From Natronosalvus amylolyticus (GTDB lineage: Archaea > Halobacteriota > Halobacteria > Halobacteriales > Natrialbaceae), in contig NZ_CP101156.1 in assembly GCF_024298845.1 (NCBI RefSeq), positions 1,240,001 to 1,304,000 on the forward strand: a DNA stretch of 64,000 nucleotides, given 5' to 3'. Below are positions 8,879 to 18,077 of the stretch, piece after piece. The first letter of the stretch is position 1; the number at the start of each line of letters is the position of its first letter. The position numbers were made by a program, and so were the translations under genes. The notes beneath the pieces were generated by a model. It saw nothing but the letters and a program-made list of their open reading frames with translations. It ran no database searches and was not told the DNA's origin.

Positions 8879-9415
8879 ATGTACGAGGTCGAACTCAAAG
8901 TCGAAGCCGTCCTCGAGACCGTCCGTCGTCAGCTCGAGGTGGAAGGGGCGACGAAACAGGGGACAGTCACACAGGAAGATACCTACTACGACGCGCCCCA
9001 CCGTTCGTTTTCGGAGACCGACGAAGCGCTTCGGATTCGCCGTGAACTGACCGATGAGACGGCTGAAAGCCGAGTAACCTACAAGGGGCCGCTGCTCGAC
9101 AACGAGTCGAAAACCCGTGCGGAACACGAAACCGGCGTCGAGGACGGGGAAACGATGGACGACGTGTTGTGTGCACTCGGGTTCGAACCGGTTGCAACCG
9201 TTTACAAAGAACGTGAACGCTACGCGCTTGAGGGCTACACTGTCACGCTGGATGCCGTCGATGACGTTGGTGAGTACGTCGAAATCGAGGCAGAGACCGA
9301 GAGTATGGAGGAGATTGAATCCGTCCGGATGGGGGCTAAACGGGTCCTCGAGCGCCTCGACCTCGACCCCGAAACCCAACTGCGAACCTCGTATCTGGAA
9401 CTGTTGCTCGAGTAG
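8879..9415 (+). CDS. cyaB: CYTH-domain protein, class IV adenylate cyclase / thiamine-triphosphatase-like
   Basis: A 178-residue CYTH protein. The signature ExExK is at residues 3-7 (EVELK), followed by the tunnel-lining charged residues in DTYYDAPHR, ALRIRRE, VTYKGP and the C-terminal YVEIEAE segments. CYTH enzymes bind triphosphates with divalent metal; members are adenylate cyclases, triphosphatases or of unknown activity, and sequence does not decide between them. The start at ATG 8879 puts the ExExK motif at the N-terminus as in the family. The divergent FKBP gene shares its promoter region. Confidence 0.85.
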   Translation: MYEVELKVEAVLETVRRQLEVEGATKQGTVTQEDTYYDAPHRSFSETDEALRIRRELTDETAESRVTYKGPLLDNESKTRAEHETGVEDGETMDDVLCALGFEPVATVYKERERYALEGYTVTLDAVDDVGEYVEIEAETESMEEIESVRMGAKRVLERLDLDPETQLRTSYLELLLE

Positions 9416-9516
9416 ACAGTACGGAGGTCGCCAGTGCCGGCGTATAACTCGAGGGTATCTTTCTGTCTGGCAAACTTTTCGCAAGTTATAGAACCAACCC
9501 GGCAGAACGGAGAGTA

Positions 9517-10722
9517 ATGAGCGAACGGAACATCAGGGTCGAACCGATCGACCGCCGTGCAGTCGAGGACCAGGAGGTCGAAATCGTCGAACGAAAGGGA
9601 ATCGGCCATCCCGATTCGATCTGTGACGGCATTGCCGAAAGCGTCGCTGGGGCGCTCGCCCGCGAGTACCTCGAACGCGTTGGCAAGGTGCTCCACTTCA
9701 ATACAGACGAGACACAGTTGGTTGCCGGCGAAGCCGCACCAGCTTTCGGCGGCGGCGAAGTCGTCGATCCGATCTATCTTCTCATCGTCGGCCGGGCGAC
9801 CAAACACTACGAGGGGCAGACGATACCAACCGAACGAATCGCCCTCTCAGCCGCGCGAGAATACCTCGAGTCCGAACTGCCCCAACTGGTCTTCGGCGAG
9901 GACATCGTCGTCGACGTGAAGCTTGGCGAGGGCAGCGGCGACCTGCAAGACGTCTTCGGCGAAGACGAGGTGCACGTTCCGATGGCCAACGACACGAGTT
10001 TCGGCGTTGGTCACGCTCCACTCTCAGAAACCGAACAGATCGTCTACAACGCGGAACGACGGCTCAACGAGGAGTTTGCTGCCGAGAACCCAGCACTCGG
10101 CACCGACGTCAAAATCATGGGCAAACGCGAAGGCGACAAAATCGACGTGACCGTCGCTGCCGCGATGGTCGACGCACACATCGACGACATCGACGACTAC
10201 GTCACAACCGTCGAGGACGTCAGCGACTTCGTCGCCGACGTCGCCAACGAGTACACCGACCGGGACGTTTCCGTCTACGTCAATACGGCCGACGATGTCG
10301 AATCCGGTTCGATCTACCTCACCGTCACGGGCACCTCGGCCGAACAGGGTGACGATGGCTCCGTTGGTCGAGGCAACCGTGCCAACGGCCTCATCACGCC
10401 GAATCGATCGATGTCGATGGAAGCCACCAGCGGGAAAAACCCGGTCAACCACATCGGTAAAATCTACAACCTGCTCTCGACCGACATCGCCGAGAACGTC
10501 GTAGGCGAAGTCGATGGAATCCGCGACCTGCGCGTCCGTTTGCTGAGCCAGATCGGTCGCCCAATCGATCAGCCCCACGTCGCTGACGTACACGTCGTGC
10601 TCGAAGAAGACGTCGCCCTCGAGGACGTCCGGGGTGACATCGAGGCAATCGTCGACGATGGCCTCGGGAACGTCACCGAGATTACCCAGCGCGTGATCGA
10701 CGGCGAACTCGACACGTTCTAA
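9517..10722 (+). CDS. metK: S-adenosylmethionine synthetase, archaeal type
   Basis: A 401-residue methionine adenosyltransferase of the archaeal family, which is only distantly related to the bacterial enzyme. It makes S-adenosylmethionine from methionine and ATP. The conserved [17 protein letters not shown] stretch near residues 27-43, the GGGEVVDPI segment, and the C-terminal [20 protein letters not shown] region are characteristic. Length is normal for the family (about 400). It is a single gene starting at ATG 9517, with an AT-rich region upstream (about 9470-9490). Confidence 0.95.
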   Translation: MSERNIRVEPIDRRAVEDQEVEIVERKGIGHPDSICDGIAESVAGALAREYLERVGKVLHFNTDETQLVAGEAAPAFGGGEVVDPIYLLIVGRATKHYEGQTIPTERIALSAAREYLESELPQLVFGEDIVVDVKLGEGSGDLQDVFGEDEVHVPMANDTSFGVGHAPLSETEQIVYNAERRLNEEFAAENPALGTDVKIMGKREGDKIDVTVAAAMVDAHIDDIDDYVTTVEDVSDFVADVANEYTDRDVSVYVNTADDVESGSIYLTVTGTSAEQGDDGSVGRGNRANGLITPNRSMSMEATSGKNPVNHIGKIYNLLSTDIAENVVGEVDGIRDLRVRLLSQIGRPIDQPHVADVHVVLEEDVALEDVRGDIEAIVDDGLGNVTEITQRVIDGELDTF

Positions 10723-10862
10723 CGCCTCGTTTTTCGGGTTTGACGCTCCAGATCGCCACAGGATCGAGAGCAGCGCCACTACCAGCGACGAGTAAACGTC
10801 GTCGCACCTGACACGCCCTTCGCCGTCTTCGCAAGAATCAAACCCTCACTCGAGAAACTCGA

Positions 10863-12197
10863 GTGTATCGAAACGAAACAGCACTGATACCCGTGTCCGA
10901 TTCGAGTGATTCGCCGAGTAGCCGAAACATCGTTGTCGCCGTCGTCGCGAGTACGTTCTTCGTCGGGTTCGGCGGTGGCGTCGTCTTTCCCATCCTGCCG
11001 AACCTGGGGGAAGTCCTCGGCATTTCGGCGTTCGTCGTCGGCCTCATTTTATCCGCGAATCGGTGGACGCGGCTGGTGGCAAACGCGCCTGCAGGGGTAC
11101 TCATCGACCGGATTGGGACGCGAAAGCCGTTCGTCGTCGGTCTGGCCATCGAAGGCGTCGCCACGTTCGGTTACGTGTTGGCAATCTACGCCTCGAGACC
11201 GGACACCGTCCTCGGGACGCTCGTCGGGTTCGTCTCGCCGTCACCGGAGGTGTGGTTCATGGTGGCGCGAATCCTCTGGGGGCTTGGCAGTGCGCTCGTG
11301 TTCGCGACGGCATACACGATCACGGCAGACGTGAGCGAGGCAGACTCCCGCGGGACGAGCATGGGCGTCGTTCGTGCGGGTATTACGTTCGGGTTCCCCG
11401 CTGGGTTGGTCCTCGGCGGGATCGTCAGCGAACTGTACAGCAACTCGGCGGCGTTCATCTTGGCCGCCGGATTCGCCGCCCTGGCGAGCGTCATCGCCTA
11501 TCTCGTGGTTCCGGAAACCCACGTCGAGGGACACGACAGTTCGGTCAAACCCTGGGACCTCGAGATTACGATTCCGGCGATCACTGTGGGCCTGGTCAAC
11601 TTCGGCCTCTACTTCGCCTACGTGGGCGTCCTGTTTTCGACCCTCGTGCTGTATCTCGGCGACGCATCGCTCACCATTTCGACGGCAGTGTTCGGTTACG
11701 GCATCGAGTACGGCGAGCAGGGCACCTCCGGATTGTTGATGGCTATCACCGTCCTGATGGGCGCTGTGTTCACGATATCGGGTGGTGTCGTGAGCGATTC
11801 CGTCGGCGCTCGAGTGCCCGTCCTCGTCGGCTTTCTGCTCATCAACTGTCTCGGGTTCGTCGTGCTCGCGCTGGCGGGTTCCTTCGTGACCGTCGTCGTT
11901 GGCTGTGCACTCATCGGTGCTGGCCAGGGTGGGGTCAGTGGCCCCCTCACGGCGCTGCTGGCAGACCTGACGCCCGAGGACCGTATGGGACGAGCGATGG
12001 GGACGAACAACGTTCTCGGTGACGTCGGTGGGGGCCTCGGCCCCCTCGTCTCGTTGCCGCTGGTCGGCATCATCGGCTTCCCGATTATGTACACGGTCAG
12101 TGCAGCAATCGCACTCGGAGCTGGTCTCGTGTTGGTTGTCGGCGTTTATTACCACACCGGGCACGTGAGTCCAGATGTGGCCGACGCCCTCGAGTGA
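10863..12197 (+). CDS. Major facilitator superfamily transporter
   Basis: A 444-residue protein with about 12 hydrophobic segments. The cytoplasmic loop 2-3 MFS signature is seen in the DRIGTRKPFVVG segment, and the mirrored copy in the second half reads SDSVGARVPVLVG. This duplicated signature is typical of drug/proton antiporters and related exporters. The substrate is unknown. The start is uncertain: GTG 10863 gives a 10-residue extension relative to GTG 10893 (SDSSDSPSS), which has a TATA-like tatcgaaa about 25 nt upstream and could be the leaderless start. It is convergent with the UbiA-like gene. Confidence 0.85.
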   Translation: MYRNETALIPVSDSSDSPSSRNIVVAVVASTFFVGFGGGVVFPILPNLGEVLGISAFVVGLILSANRWTRLVANAPAGVLIDRIGTRKPFVVGLAIEGVATFGYVLAIYASRPDTVLGTLVGFVSPSPEVWFMVARILWGLGSALVFATAYTITADVSEADSRGTSMGVVRAGITFGFPAGLVLGGIVSELYSNSAAFILAAGFAALASVIAYLVVPETHVEGHDSSVKPWDLEITIPAITVGLVNFGLYFAYVGVLFSTLVLYLGDASLTISTAVFGYGIEYGEQGTSGLLMAITVLMGAVFTISGGVVSDSVGARVPVLVGFLLINCLGFVVLALAGSFVTVVVGCALIGAGQGGVSGPLTALLADLTPEDRMGRAMGTNNVLGDVGGGLGPLVSLPLVGIIGFPIMYTVSAAIALGAGLVLVVGVYYHTGHVSPDVADALE

Positions 12198-12206
12198 TGG
12201 AGAAGG

Positions 12207-13103
12207 TTACAGGAGCGATAACAGGGCCTCGAGCGGCTCGAACCACACGGCCGCCACGAGCACGGCCAGGAACACGTACGAGCCACGTATGAGTAACATC
12301 GTCGCGAGCGCAGCGTCCCCACGGCGAGCGATAGCGGCGACGAGACCGAAGGCCGCGATAGCGAGCAGCGCCCCTGGTGGAAAGAAACCCAGCGCGACCA
12401 TGAGGACGACAATCGCCATCCCAGTCGCCATCAGCCCGTACGCGAGCGTATACGCTCGAGCGGGGCCGACGACCACGGCGACCGTCCGTTTTCGAATCGA
12501 GCGGTCGTAGTCGTAGTCTTTGGTGTCGTCGATGACTTTGATACCGGAGAGTAATACGAGAAAGACGATGGCGAACGCGATAGGGACTGGTGCCAGTGAC
12601 GTCGCTTGCACGTAGTAGCCACCCAGGATACTCAGCGCGATGCCCGCTGGATAGCCCATCGTGGCCGAAATCGGGTGCATGTCCAGTTGCGGGGCGTGAA
12701 AGTACGCGATTATCCAGGCAGGGACGGTGAGTGCGACCGCAATCGGGCCGACAGCCAGCCACAGTAATACACAGCAAACGGCGAACAGAGCCGACGAGGC
12801 AGTGAGCCCGAGCCGACAACCAGCCACAGTGAGCGGATGATCGTCGTCTTCACCCCGAACGTGGAAATCGATGTAGCCGTCCTTGACGTGTGCCGTGTAG
12901 ACCGCCGCAAACATCGCCAGGACGTGGATGGTGGCGACGCCTGGGTCGGCCCCACGAGCCAGAATAGCCCCGAATAGTGAGGCTGCAAGCGGCGGCAACA
13001 TAAACACCGGATGCACCTGCGACCAGTAGGCTCGAGCGGCCGCCTCGAAGCCACTGGCGTCTCTCACGAGGGACATGGAGCGTACTATGCTCTCACGTGA
13101 CAT
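12207..13103 (-). CDS. UbiA-family prenyltransferase-like membrane protein
   Basis: A 298-residue protein with about 8-9 membrane segments. The second UbiA aspartate motif is clear (IDDTKDYDYDRSIRKRT, near residue 190). The first motif, normally NDxxDxxxD, reads VKDGYIDFHVRGEDDD here (near 73-88), keeping Asp residues but lacking the usual Asn and spacing. UbiA enzymes move isoprenoid chains onto aromatic or lipid acceptors; haloarchaea use them for menaquinone, archaeal lipids and other products. The atypical first motif means the substrate, and even activity, are open. It is a single gene divergent from the small gene at 13210. Confidence 0.8.
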   Translation of the reverse strand: MSRESIVRSMSLVRDASGFEAAARAYWSQVHPVFMLPPLAASLFGAILARGADPGVATIHVLAMFAAVYTAHVKDGYIDFHVRGEDDDHPLTVAGCRLGLTASSALFAVCCVLLWLAVGPIAVALTVPAWIIAYFHAPQLDMHPISATMGYPAGIALSILGGYYVQATSLAPVPIAFAIVFLVLLSGIKVIDDTKDYDYDRSIRKRTVAVVVGPARAYTLAYGLMATGMAIVVLMVALGFFPPGALLAIAAFGLVAAIARRGDAALATMLLIRGSYVFLAVLVAAVWFEPLEALLSLL

Positions 13104-13209
13104 AATTGTGAAGGCGAGGGCAAGCCCATCCAGGAACCGCTCACATCACGTACCGAGCGGATTGGGCCACCCAAAAGGCCAGGCGAATAGCGAACGAATA
13201 GCCGTTACG

Positions 13210-13503
13210 ATGGACAAAGACGATTCCGACACCGCACTCGAGGACCGCGTCACCCTGCTTCACGAGCGACTCGAAGCAACGGCCGAATTGCCGATCGACC
13301 ACCGAACGAACCGCTGGCTTGGCGAGGCAGAAGCCGTCGTCCGAGATGCGGCTATGAATCCGCTCGATGAAGCGACTACAAAAAAGCGAGTTAGTCAGGC
13401 CAAACACTTACTCGAGGAAGCCGATACAACTGGAAACGATAAGGCGGACGAACACCTCGAGGCTGCACTGGTCTTGTGTCACTCGATTCTCGAGGAAGAT
13501 TGA
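13210..13503 (+). CDS. Small helical haloarchaeal protein of unknown function
   Basis: A 97-residue acidic protein starting at ATG 13210 (MDKDDSDTALEDRVTLLHER). It appears wholly alpha-helical, with conserved-looking motifs ELPIDHRTNRWLGEAEAVV and KKRVSQAKHLLEEAD. The frame is open back to 13075, but that part is basic and unlike haloarchaeal protein. No enzyme motif is visible. It belongs to a family I have the impression of seeing widely in Halobacteria, without known function. Confidence 0.65.
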   Translation: MDKDDSDTALEDRVTLLHERLEATAELPIDHRTNRWLGEAEAVVRDAAMNPLDEATTKKRVSQAKHLLEEADTTGNDKADEHLEAALVLCHSILEED

Positions 13504-13624
13504 GTTTTGACACTGGTACGTTTCGGGAAACACACACCTATATTAAGGTGATGTCGTTTCACACGAATTGCCGCTCGTCGCTACCTACTTCATCGACTGT
13601 ATTGGAGAGCGTACTGTCCCGAAA

Positions 13625-13629
13625 TGGGA
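13625..13629 (+). promoter_or_regulatory. Ribosome-binding site deciding the subtilase start
   Basis: GGGAG lies 9 nt before ATG 13639 and inside the reading frame that would start at the earlier ATG 13624. It supports 13639 as the start. The gene also has an unusually long AT-rich leader with a TATA-like tatatta near 13539, so this message is leadered, unlike most in the window. Confidence 0.5.
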
Positions 13630-13638
13630 GACATTCAC

Positions 13639-14916
13639 ATGAGTTACAATCGACGATCCGTTTTACAGGGTATCGGTGCGATGGGTGCAACGCTGGCCTT
13701 TTCGGGCCTCGCAAGTGCGGCAAACGGCAGTACCAGATTTATTGCACGGGTCACAAACCGAGGAACAGAACGACTCGAGCGAGCAGGCTACACTGTACAC
13801 TCCTCACTGGCCGGTGGCGACATCGTTCTCCTCTCGGGTGACGGAACACCGGAGGACATAGCGGCCGTTCGTGGCGTCAAAACCGCCGCGTACGACTTCG
13901 AGTTCGAACTCGAGTCCCCGGCAGTGACGGCGGATGTCGACGTCGCGATGGACGACGACTTCTACGACGAGTATCTCTGGGATAAACAGATACAGGAGGT
14001 AAAAGAGGCCCACGAGTATGCGACCGGGACTGGTCGGCAAATCGCCGTCATCGATACCGGAATCGACGACACCCACCCGGATCTCACGGTCGACACCGAC
14101 GCGAGCGTCTCGATTATCGACGGCGACTTCGGTGAACACACCGGCGATGTGGGCGACCACGGCACACACGTGGCCGGGACCGTAGCCGGGAACGGTACAC
14201 TCGGCATGCTCGGCACCGCTCCTGACGCGACCCTCCTTTCCGTTCGCATCTTCGACGACGACGGGGGAGCAGCATTCGGTGACGTCCTCCTCGGCATGGA
14301 GTACGCGGCTTCGGTCGGTGCCGACGCGGCAAACATGAGCCTCGGGACGCCACCCATACCGCCACAGGAGAACGCAGCCCAGTATCGACGGTTCATGGAA
14401 TCCGTCGCGAACGGCGTAACGAAGGAAGGGACGGTACTCGTCGGTTCGGCAGGCAACTCGGATACCAGCCTTCAACAGGGCGGCCTGTTCACGCTCCCGA
14501 ACAGCCTCGCCGGCGTCGTCTCGGTGAGCGCAAGTGCACCCAACGACGAGCGAGCGTTCTACTCGAACTACGGCACGAACGAGGTCACCGTCGGTGCACC
14601 GGGTGGCGGATACGAAACGGAAGCAAAAACCCTCAGCGAAGACCCGGCTGAGGTCGAGTGGCCGTTCCCGCTGAATCTCGTCTTCTCGACGATTCCACTG
14701 GACGACGGCGGCTACGGCTGGAAAGCCGGCACTTCGATGGCCGCCCCACAGGTCGCCGGACTCGTCGCACTGGTTCGCGAACTCGAGCCAACGACAAACG
14801 CCCGCCAGGTGACCAACGCCATTGCCCACGGTGGGCAAGGAGCAAACGGGAGAAGCGACGACGAGTTCGGTGCCGGACGAACGAACGCACTCGAGACCGT
14901 CCGACGACTGTCCTGA
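13639..14916 (+). CDS. Tat-exported subtilisin-like serine protease (halolysin type)
   Basis: A 425-residue preproprotease. The twin-arginine signal peptide (NRRSVLQ, then a hydrophobic run to ASA near residue 27) sends it out folded. A propeptide of about 80-100 residues follows. The S8 peptidase domain has Asp139 (AVIDTGID), His174 (GDHGTHVAGT), the oxyanion Asn273 (VGSAGN) and Ser366 (GTSMAAPQ). It ends soon after the catalytic domain, so it lacks the C-terminal extension of about 120 residues seen in classical halolysins R4 and 172P1. It should degrade extracellular proteins at high salt. Start ATG 13639 is backed by a GGGAG box. Confidence 0.92.
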   Translation: MSYNRRSVLQGIGAMGATLAFSGLASAANGSTRFIARVTNRGTERLERAGYTVHSSLAGGDIVLLSGDGTPEDIAAVRGVKTAAYDFEFELESPAVTADVDVAMDDDFYDEYLWDKQIQEVKEAHEYATGTGRQIAVIDTGIDDTHPDLTVDTDASVSIIDGDFGEHTGDVGDHGTHVAGTVAGNGTLGMLGTAPDATLLSVRIFDDDGGAAFGDVLLGMEYAASVGADAANMSLGTPPIPPQENAAQYRRFMESVANGVTKEGTVLVGSAGNSDTSLQQGGLFTLPNSLAGVVSVSASAPNDERAFYSNYGTNEVTVGAPGGGYETEAKTLSEDPAEVEWPFPLNLVFSTIPLDDGGYGWKAGTSMAAPQVAGLVALVRELEPTTNARQVTNAIAHGGQGANGRSDDEFGAGRTNALETVRRLS

Positions 14917-14968
14917 AATCGGTCATACTCAACTGGAAACCGACCTTCGTACCCAACTGGAAACCGAC

Positions 14969-16096
14969 TTACCGAACCGCGTCCGTGGCCGCGTGCATAA
15001 TCTCGAGCGCGTCTTTCAGGTCCTCCATGCCTGTCGCATACGAGAGGCGGGCGTAGCCCTCGCCGTTCGCGCCGAAGGCCTCTCCGGGAACGACGACGAC
15101 GCCTCGAGAGAGGACTTCGTCACACCAGCCCTCGGGTACCTTCGGCATCGCGTAGAACGCGCCCTGGGGGGTCGGTACTTCGAGACCCGCATCCTCGAGG
15201 CCGTCGAGGACGACGTCGCGGCGCTCCTGAAAGGACTCACGCATCTCTGTGACACAATCCTGTGGACCCGAGAGCGCGGCTTCGGCGGCGTACTGGGCCG
15301 GGGCGGAGGCACAGGCCTGACAGTACTGGTGGACCCGAAGCATGCGTTCGATGCGTCGATTCGAGCCGATGACCCAGCCCAGCCGCCAGCCGGTCATCGA
15401 GTACGTTTTCGAGCAGGCGCTCACGACGACCACGTTGTCCGTGTTCGCGTACGCGAGCGGCGAGTGGTGTTCGCCCTCGAAGACGATGTGTTCGTACACC
15501 TCATCGGAGATACAGAGGACGTCGTGTTCGTCGGCAATCCGAGCAAACTCGCGAATGTCGGCCTCACTCTGGACGGCACCCGTGGGGTTCCCGGGGCTGT
15601 TGATCACGAAGGCGGCCGTCTCGTCGGTGATCGCCGCCTCGACGGCAGCGGGGTCGAGTGTCAGGTCCGCTCGAAGGTCGACCGGTTTGGGGGTCCCGCC
15701 AGCCAGTTTCGTCAGGGCATCGTACGCGACGAATCCGGGATCCGGGAAGATGACTTCCTGACCGGGGTCGACGTGTGCCTCGAGCGCCAGGTGAAGCGCT
15801 TCGCTGCCCCCTGCAGTCACGATAGCGTCGTTCGGGTCGACGTCGATGCCGTAGTTGCGGTCGTACGCGCTCGAGATAGCCTCCCGGAGCGGGAGAATGC
15901 CTTTGTTGGAGGTGTAGGCGTCGGTGTCTCCCGACTGGATGGCGTCGATGGCAGCCTGTCGGGCGTGATCGGGCGTCGGAAAGTCAGGTTGTCCGATGCC
16001 GAGGTTGATCGCATCGTCGCCGGCCGCTTCGAACACTTCGCGGATGCCGCTGATCGATACCGCCTCGACACGGGTGGAAAACTCCGCCATATCCAT
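14969..16096 (-). CDS. PLP-dependent class I/II aminotransferase
   Basis: A 375-residue fold-type I aminotransferase. The substrate loop INLGIGQPDF is at the N-terminus, NSPGNPTG is near residue 168, SDEVYEHIVF follows, and the PLP lysine lies in SACSKTYSMTGWR (near 230). The sequence is closest in style to the aspartate/aromatic (AspC/ArAT-like) group that haloarchaea carry in several copies; the substrate cannot be set by eye. ATG 16096 (MDMAEFSTR) is preferred; the frame also allows ATG 16111. It is divergent from the lipoprotein gene across a spacer that holds an IS200/IS605-like fragment. Confidence 0.88.
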   Translation of the reverse strand: MDMAEFSTRVEAVSISGIREVFEAAGDDAINLGIGQPDFPTPDHARQAAIDAIQSGDTDAYTSNKGILPLREAISSAYDRNYGIDVDPNDAIVTAGGSEALHLALEAHVDPGQEVIFPDPGFVAYDALTKLAGGTPKPVDLRADLTLDPAAVEAAITDETAAFVINSPGNPTGAVQSEADIREFARIADEHDVLCISDEVYEHIVFEGEHHSPLAYANTDNVVVVSACSKTYSMTGWRLGWVIGSNRRIERMLRVHQYCQACASAPAQYAAEAALSGPQDCVTEMRESFQERRDVVLDGLEDAGLEVPTPQGAFYAMPKVPEGWCDEVLSRGVVVVPGEAFGANGEGYARLSYATGMEDLKDALEIMHAATDAVR

Positions 16097-16164
16097 ATGC
16101 GCGTGGGCCACCCCGATAACTGTTGATACGTGCCGGCGAAGAGTGCAAGATCAAGACCTGTTCA

Positions 16165-16325
16165 GTCAACAACCCCGACCTCAAGGGTCGGGGTTCTCGT
16201 CCTGCACCGCCTATAGACCACGAACCTGGCTGACAGGCCCCGGGACTGTATACGAGCAGGCCCAGCCGATCGTGTCATCGACACACGACTGAAGTCGTGG
16301 GCTTCCTCCTTGCATTTCTGTGATC
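16165..16325. mobile_element. Possible non-autonomous IS200/IS605-type remnant (PATE-like)
   Basis: A stretch of about 160 bp with no coding capacity. The left side has a perfect 10-bp hairpin with a 5-nt loop (16170-16179 with 16185-16194; arms aaccccgacc/ggtcggggtt). The right side has a 7-bp hairpin (16284-16290 with 16293-16299; cacgact/agtcgtg) followed by gggcttcctccttgcatttc. Hairpins of this kind and this right-end text resemble the ends of haloarchaeal IS1341-type (TnpB-carrying) IS200/IS605 elements. I read it as an internally deleted derivative without transposase. This rests on remembered family features, not a search. Confidence 0.5.
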
Positions 16326-16407
16326 TGAGAGGCCACTCGAGCGAAAACGGACACTCGAGTGCCAGCCGGAACACATTTACTCCCGGTCTGATATGTACCC
16401 GACAATG

Positions 16408-17109
16408 ATGGATCGGAGAACAGCACTCGCCGCCGGGTGTACCGGACTGGTGTCGGCGACTGCTGGCTGCATCGGCTTCGTGCTGGGCGACGAATCACTC
16501 GAGTACATCGCCGAGCCGATTTTGCCGTCGGAACCGGCCCTCGAACGGACGGGCTACGAACTGAGCGATCAGGGCTGGCTAGGAATCGGCGAGACGATCG
16601 GCGAGCGCGATATCGGTGCCGCCGCGTGGTCTGGGACCTACACGAACGACGTCACGATTCAGGGCCAGAGTCAGGAAGCAGCTATCTTCGCGTGCCTCTC
16701 CATGCCCAAAATCGAAGTCGCCGGCTCACCGATCAATCCCTTCGCCGATATGACCCCGCGAGAACTGCTCGAGGAGTTTGGCGACGAAGTCGATTCGGAG
16801 TTCGACGACATCGCCCAGCCACAACCGACTGGCGACTCATTTTCGCTCCCGATGCTTGGTGAGGCGCGGATCATCGAGGAGTTCATTTCCGAGACGAGAA
16901 TACAGGGTGAGCCCATCGAGTTGCTCCTCTGGATCACCACGTTCACCCACCGGGATGACGTTATCATCGTATTCGGAGGGTTCCCGAGACAACTCGCCGA
17001 CGAAGGGGTTCTCATCGAAGACCTGATGGAGTCCGTCGAGCATCCACCGGAAGGCGACCGCGGCATTCCGGAGGCGAACACTGACGAAGGTATCGACGAC
17101 GGGTTGTGA
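16408..17109 (+). CDS. Haloarchaeal lipoprotein, DUF6517-like
   Basis: A 233-residue protein with a signal peptide MMDRRTALAAGCTGLVSA ending in a lipobox (TAGC, Cys near 22), so it is lipid-anchored outside, probably through Tat. The mature part starts with LEYIAEPILPSEPALERTGY, then a mixed alpha/beta domain. The TGY motif and general layout fit the DUF6517 family, as far as I recall it. The function is unknown. ATG 16408 was chosen because it gives a compact signal peptide; ATG 16393, 16405 and 16411 are also in frame. A TATA-like catttact is near 16373. Confidence 0.72.
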   Translation: MDRRTALAAGCTGLVSATAGCIGFVLGDESLEYIAEPILPSEPALERTGYELSDQGWLGIGETIGERDIGAAAWSGTYTNDVTIQGQSQEAAIFACLSMPKIEVAGSPINPFADMTPRELLEEFGDEVDSEFDDIAQPQPTGDSFSLPMLGEARIIEEFISETRIQGEPIELLLWITTFTHRDDVIIVFGGFPRQLADEGVLIEDLMESVEHPPEGDRGIPEANTDEGIDDGL

Positions 17110-17240
17110 GGGGGCTCGAGGCAGGATGGACTCGAGAAGACGACCGCTGAAATCCAGTCGCTACATACAAGTTACGGAAGAAGTCGTCGCCACGTTGCTC
17201 TCGTCGAGCTACTCGAGACCCCCGAAATCTCGCTCCGAAG

Positions 17241-17474
17241 TTACTCTCGGCGCTTACTGACTCGCGTCGAGCCAGTTTTCGGGTCGATGTGAACGTGGTA
17301 GCGACCGTCATCGGTCGTCGCCGGAACGATCCAGGTGCCTCGAGTCTGGTGTGGAAGCGAGGTTTCGATGTCGGTGCAGCCCTCCGCCTCGAGTGCGTCG
17401 TATGCCGCAACGGCTGCTGATTCGATGGAGCCGATACGAGTTGTGCCAGGCCGGGAAGTGAGTGTGTCGGTCAT
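17241..17474 (-). CDS. Small conserved-looking protein of unknown function
   Basis: A 77-residue protein starting MTDTLTSRPGTTRIGSIE. It looks like one small alpha/beta unit: a helix (ESAAVAAYDALEAEGC), then strands (GTWIVPATTDDGRYHVHID). It ends in a basic tail (STRVSKRRE). Compact and single-domain, with composition typical of haloarchaeal coding DNA. No family is recognised. It lies alone between the lipoprotein and the DUF4234-like gene, with 131 nt and 211 nt of empty sequence on either side. Confidence 0.55.
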   Translation of the reverse strand: MTDTLTSRPGTTRIGSIESAAVAAYDALEAEGCTDIETSLPHQTRGTWIVPATTDDGRYHVHIDPKTGSTRVSKRRE

Positions 17475-17685
17475 GGTCGGAGCCCTCGTCCGTGCCTACG
17501 GTTCACACAGTCATGTATATCGCAGATGATTCCCACTGAACGGGAACAGAGGTGAACGGACTATTTGTTCGGAACTCTGCCGTTGTTAACTGGCCCAGGG
17601 TTCGACCTCGAAGGGATTCGCTTGTTCTGTCAGCGGTTAAAAATTCACGTAATTACATAAGGCTTGAGTTTAATGTACGACTTGC

Positions 17686-18018
17686 ATGTCTGCAACACCA
17701 CAAGTTACGGACAGATCGGCATTCAAAGAAGGGTCGCTCGGGATGCAGGCCCTCCTCGCGATAATCACACTTGGCCTGTATACGATTTACTGGACGTACA
17801 AAACGGCAAACACCCTCGATCAGGGAACAGACCAGAGCCTAACCCCAATCTTGGCAGTCATTCCAGTCGTGAACATTATCGCATTCTGGCAGATTTCCAA
17901 CGCGGGCGAGGCTGTTACGGAGCAGGGTGCAATACCCGTTTTCCTCTTGTTCCTTTTCTTCCCGATAATCTCTTGGTATTGGGTCCAGAGTGGGATTAAT
18001 TCCGTCGCATCCCAGTAA
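17686..18018 (+). CDS. Small membrane protein, DUF4234-like
   Basis: A 110-residue protein with three hydrophobic segments (about 20-38, 53-68 and 78-98). The N-terminal pair with ITLGLYTIYWTYKTANTL matches the DUF4234 pattern (an LG.Y..YW motif after a short soluble start). The function of the family is unknown. The upstream region is AT-rich. Its first seven residues, MSATPQV, are identical to those of the nearby fixX product on the opposite strand. Confidence 0.75.
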   Translation: MSATPQVTDRSAFKEGSLGMQALLAIITLGLYTIYWTYKTANTLDQGTDQSLTPILAVIPVVNIIAFWQISNAGEAVTEQGAIPVFLLFLFFPIISWYWVQSGINSVASQ

Positions 18019-18077
18019 CGACCCAACCCAATTAGAACAGAAACGAGCACAGCCGAACGGCGCCACGTTCGCTTGCG

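Noticed and set aside
13075-13209. Longer start for the small gene at 13210
   Set aside because: The extra 45 residues are basic and Ser-rich, overlap the divergent UbiA-like gene start and lack protein-like character.
16165-16325. tnpB or other transposase gene with the IS-like fragment
   Set aside because: Only about 160 bp with stops in all frames; no room for a gene.
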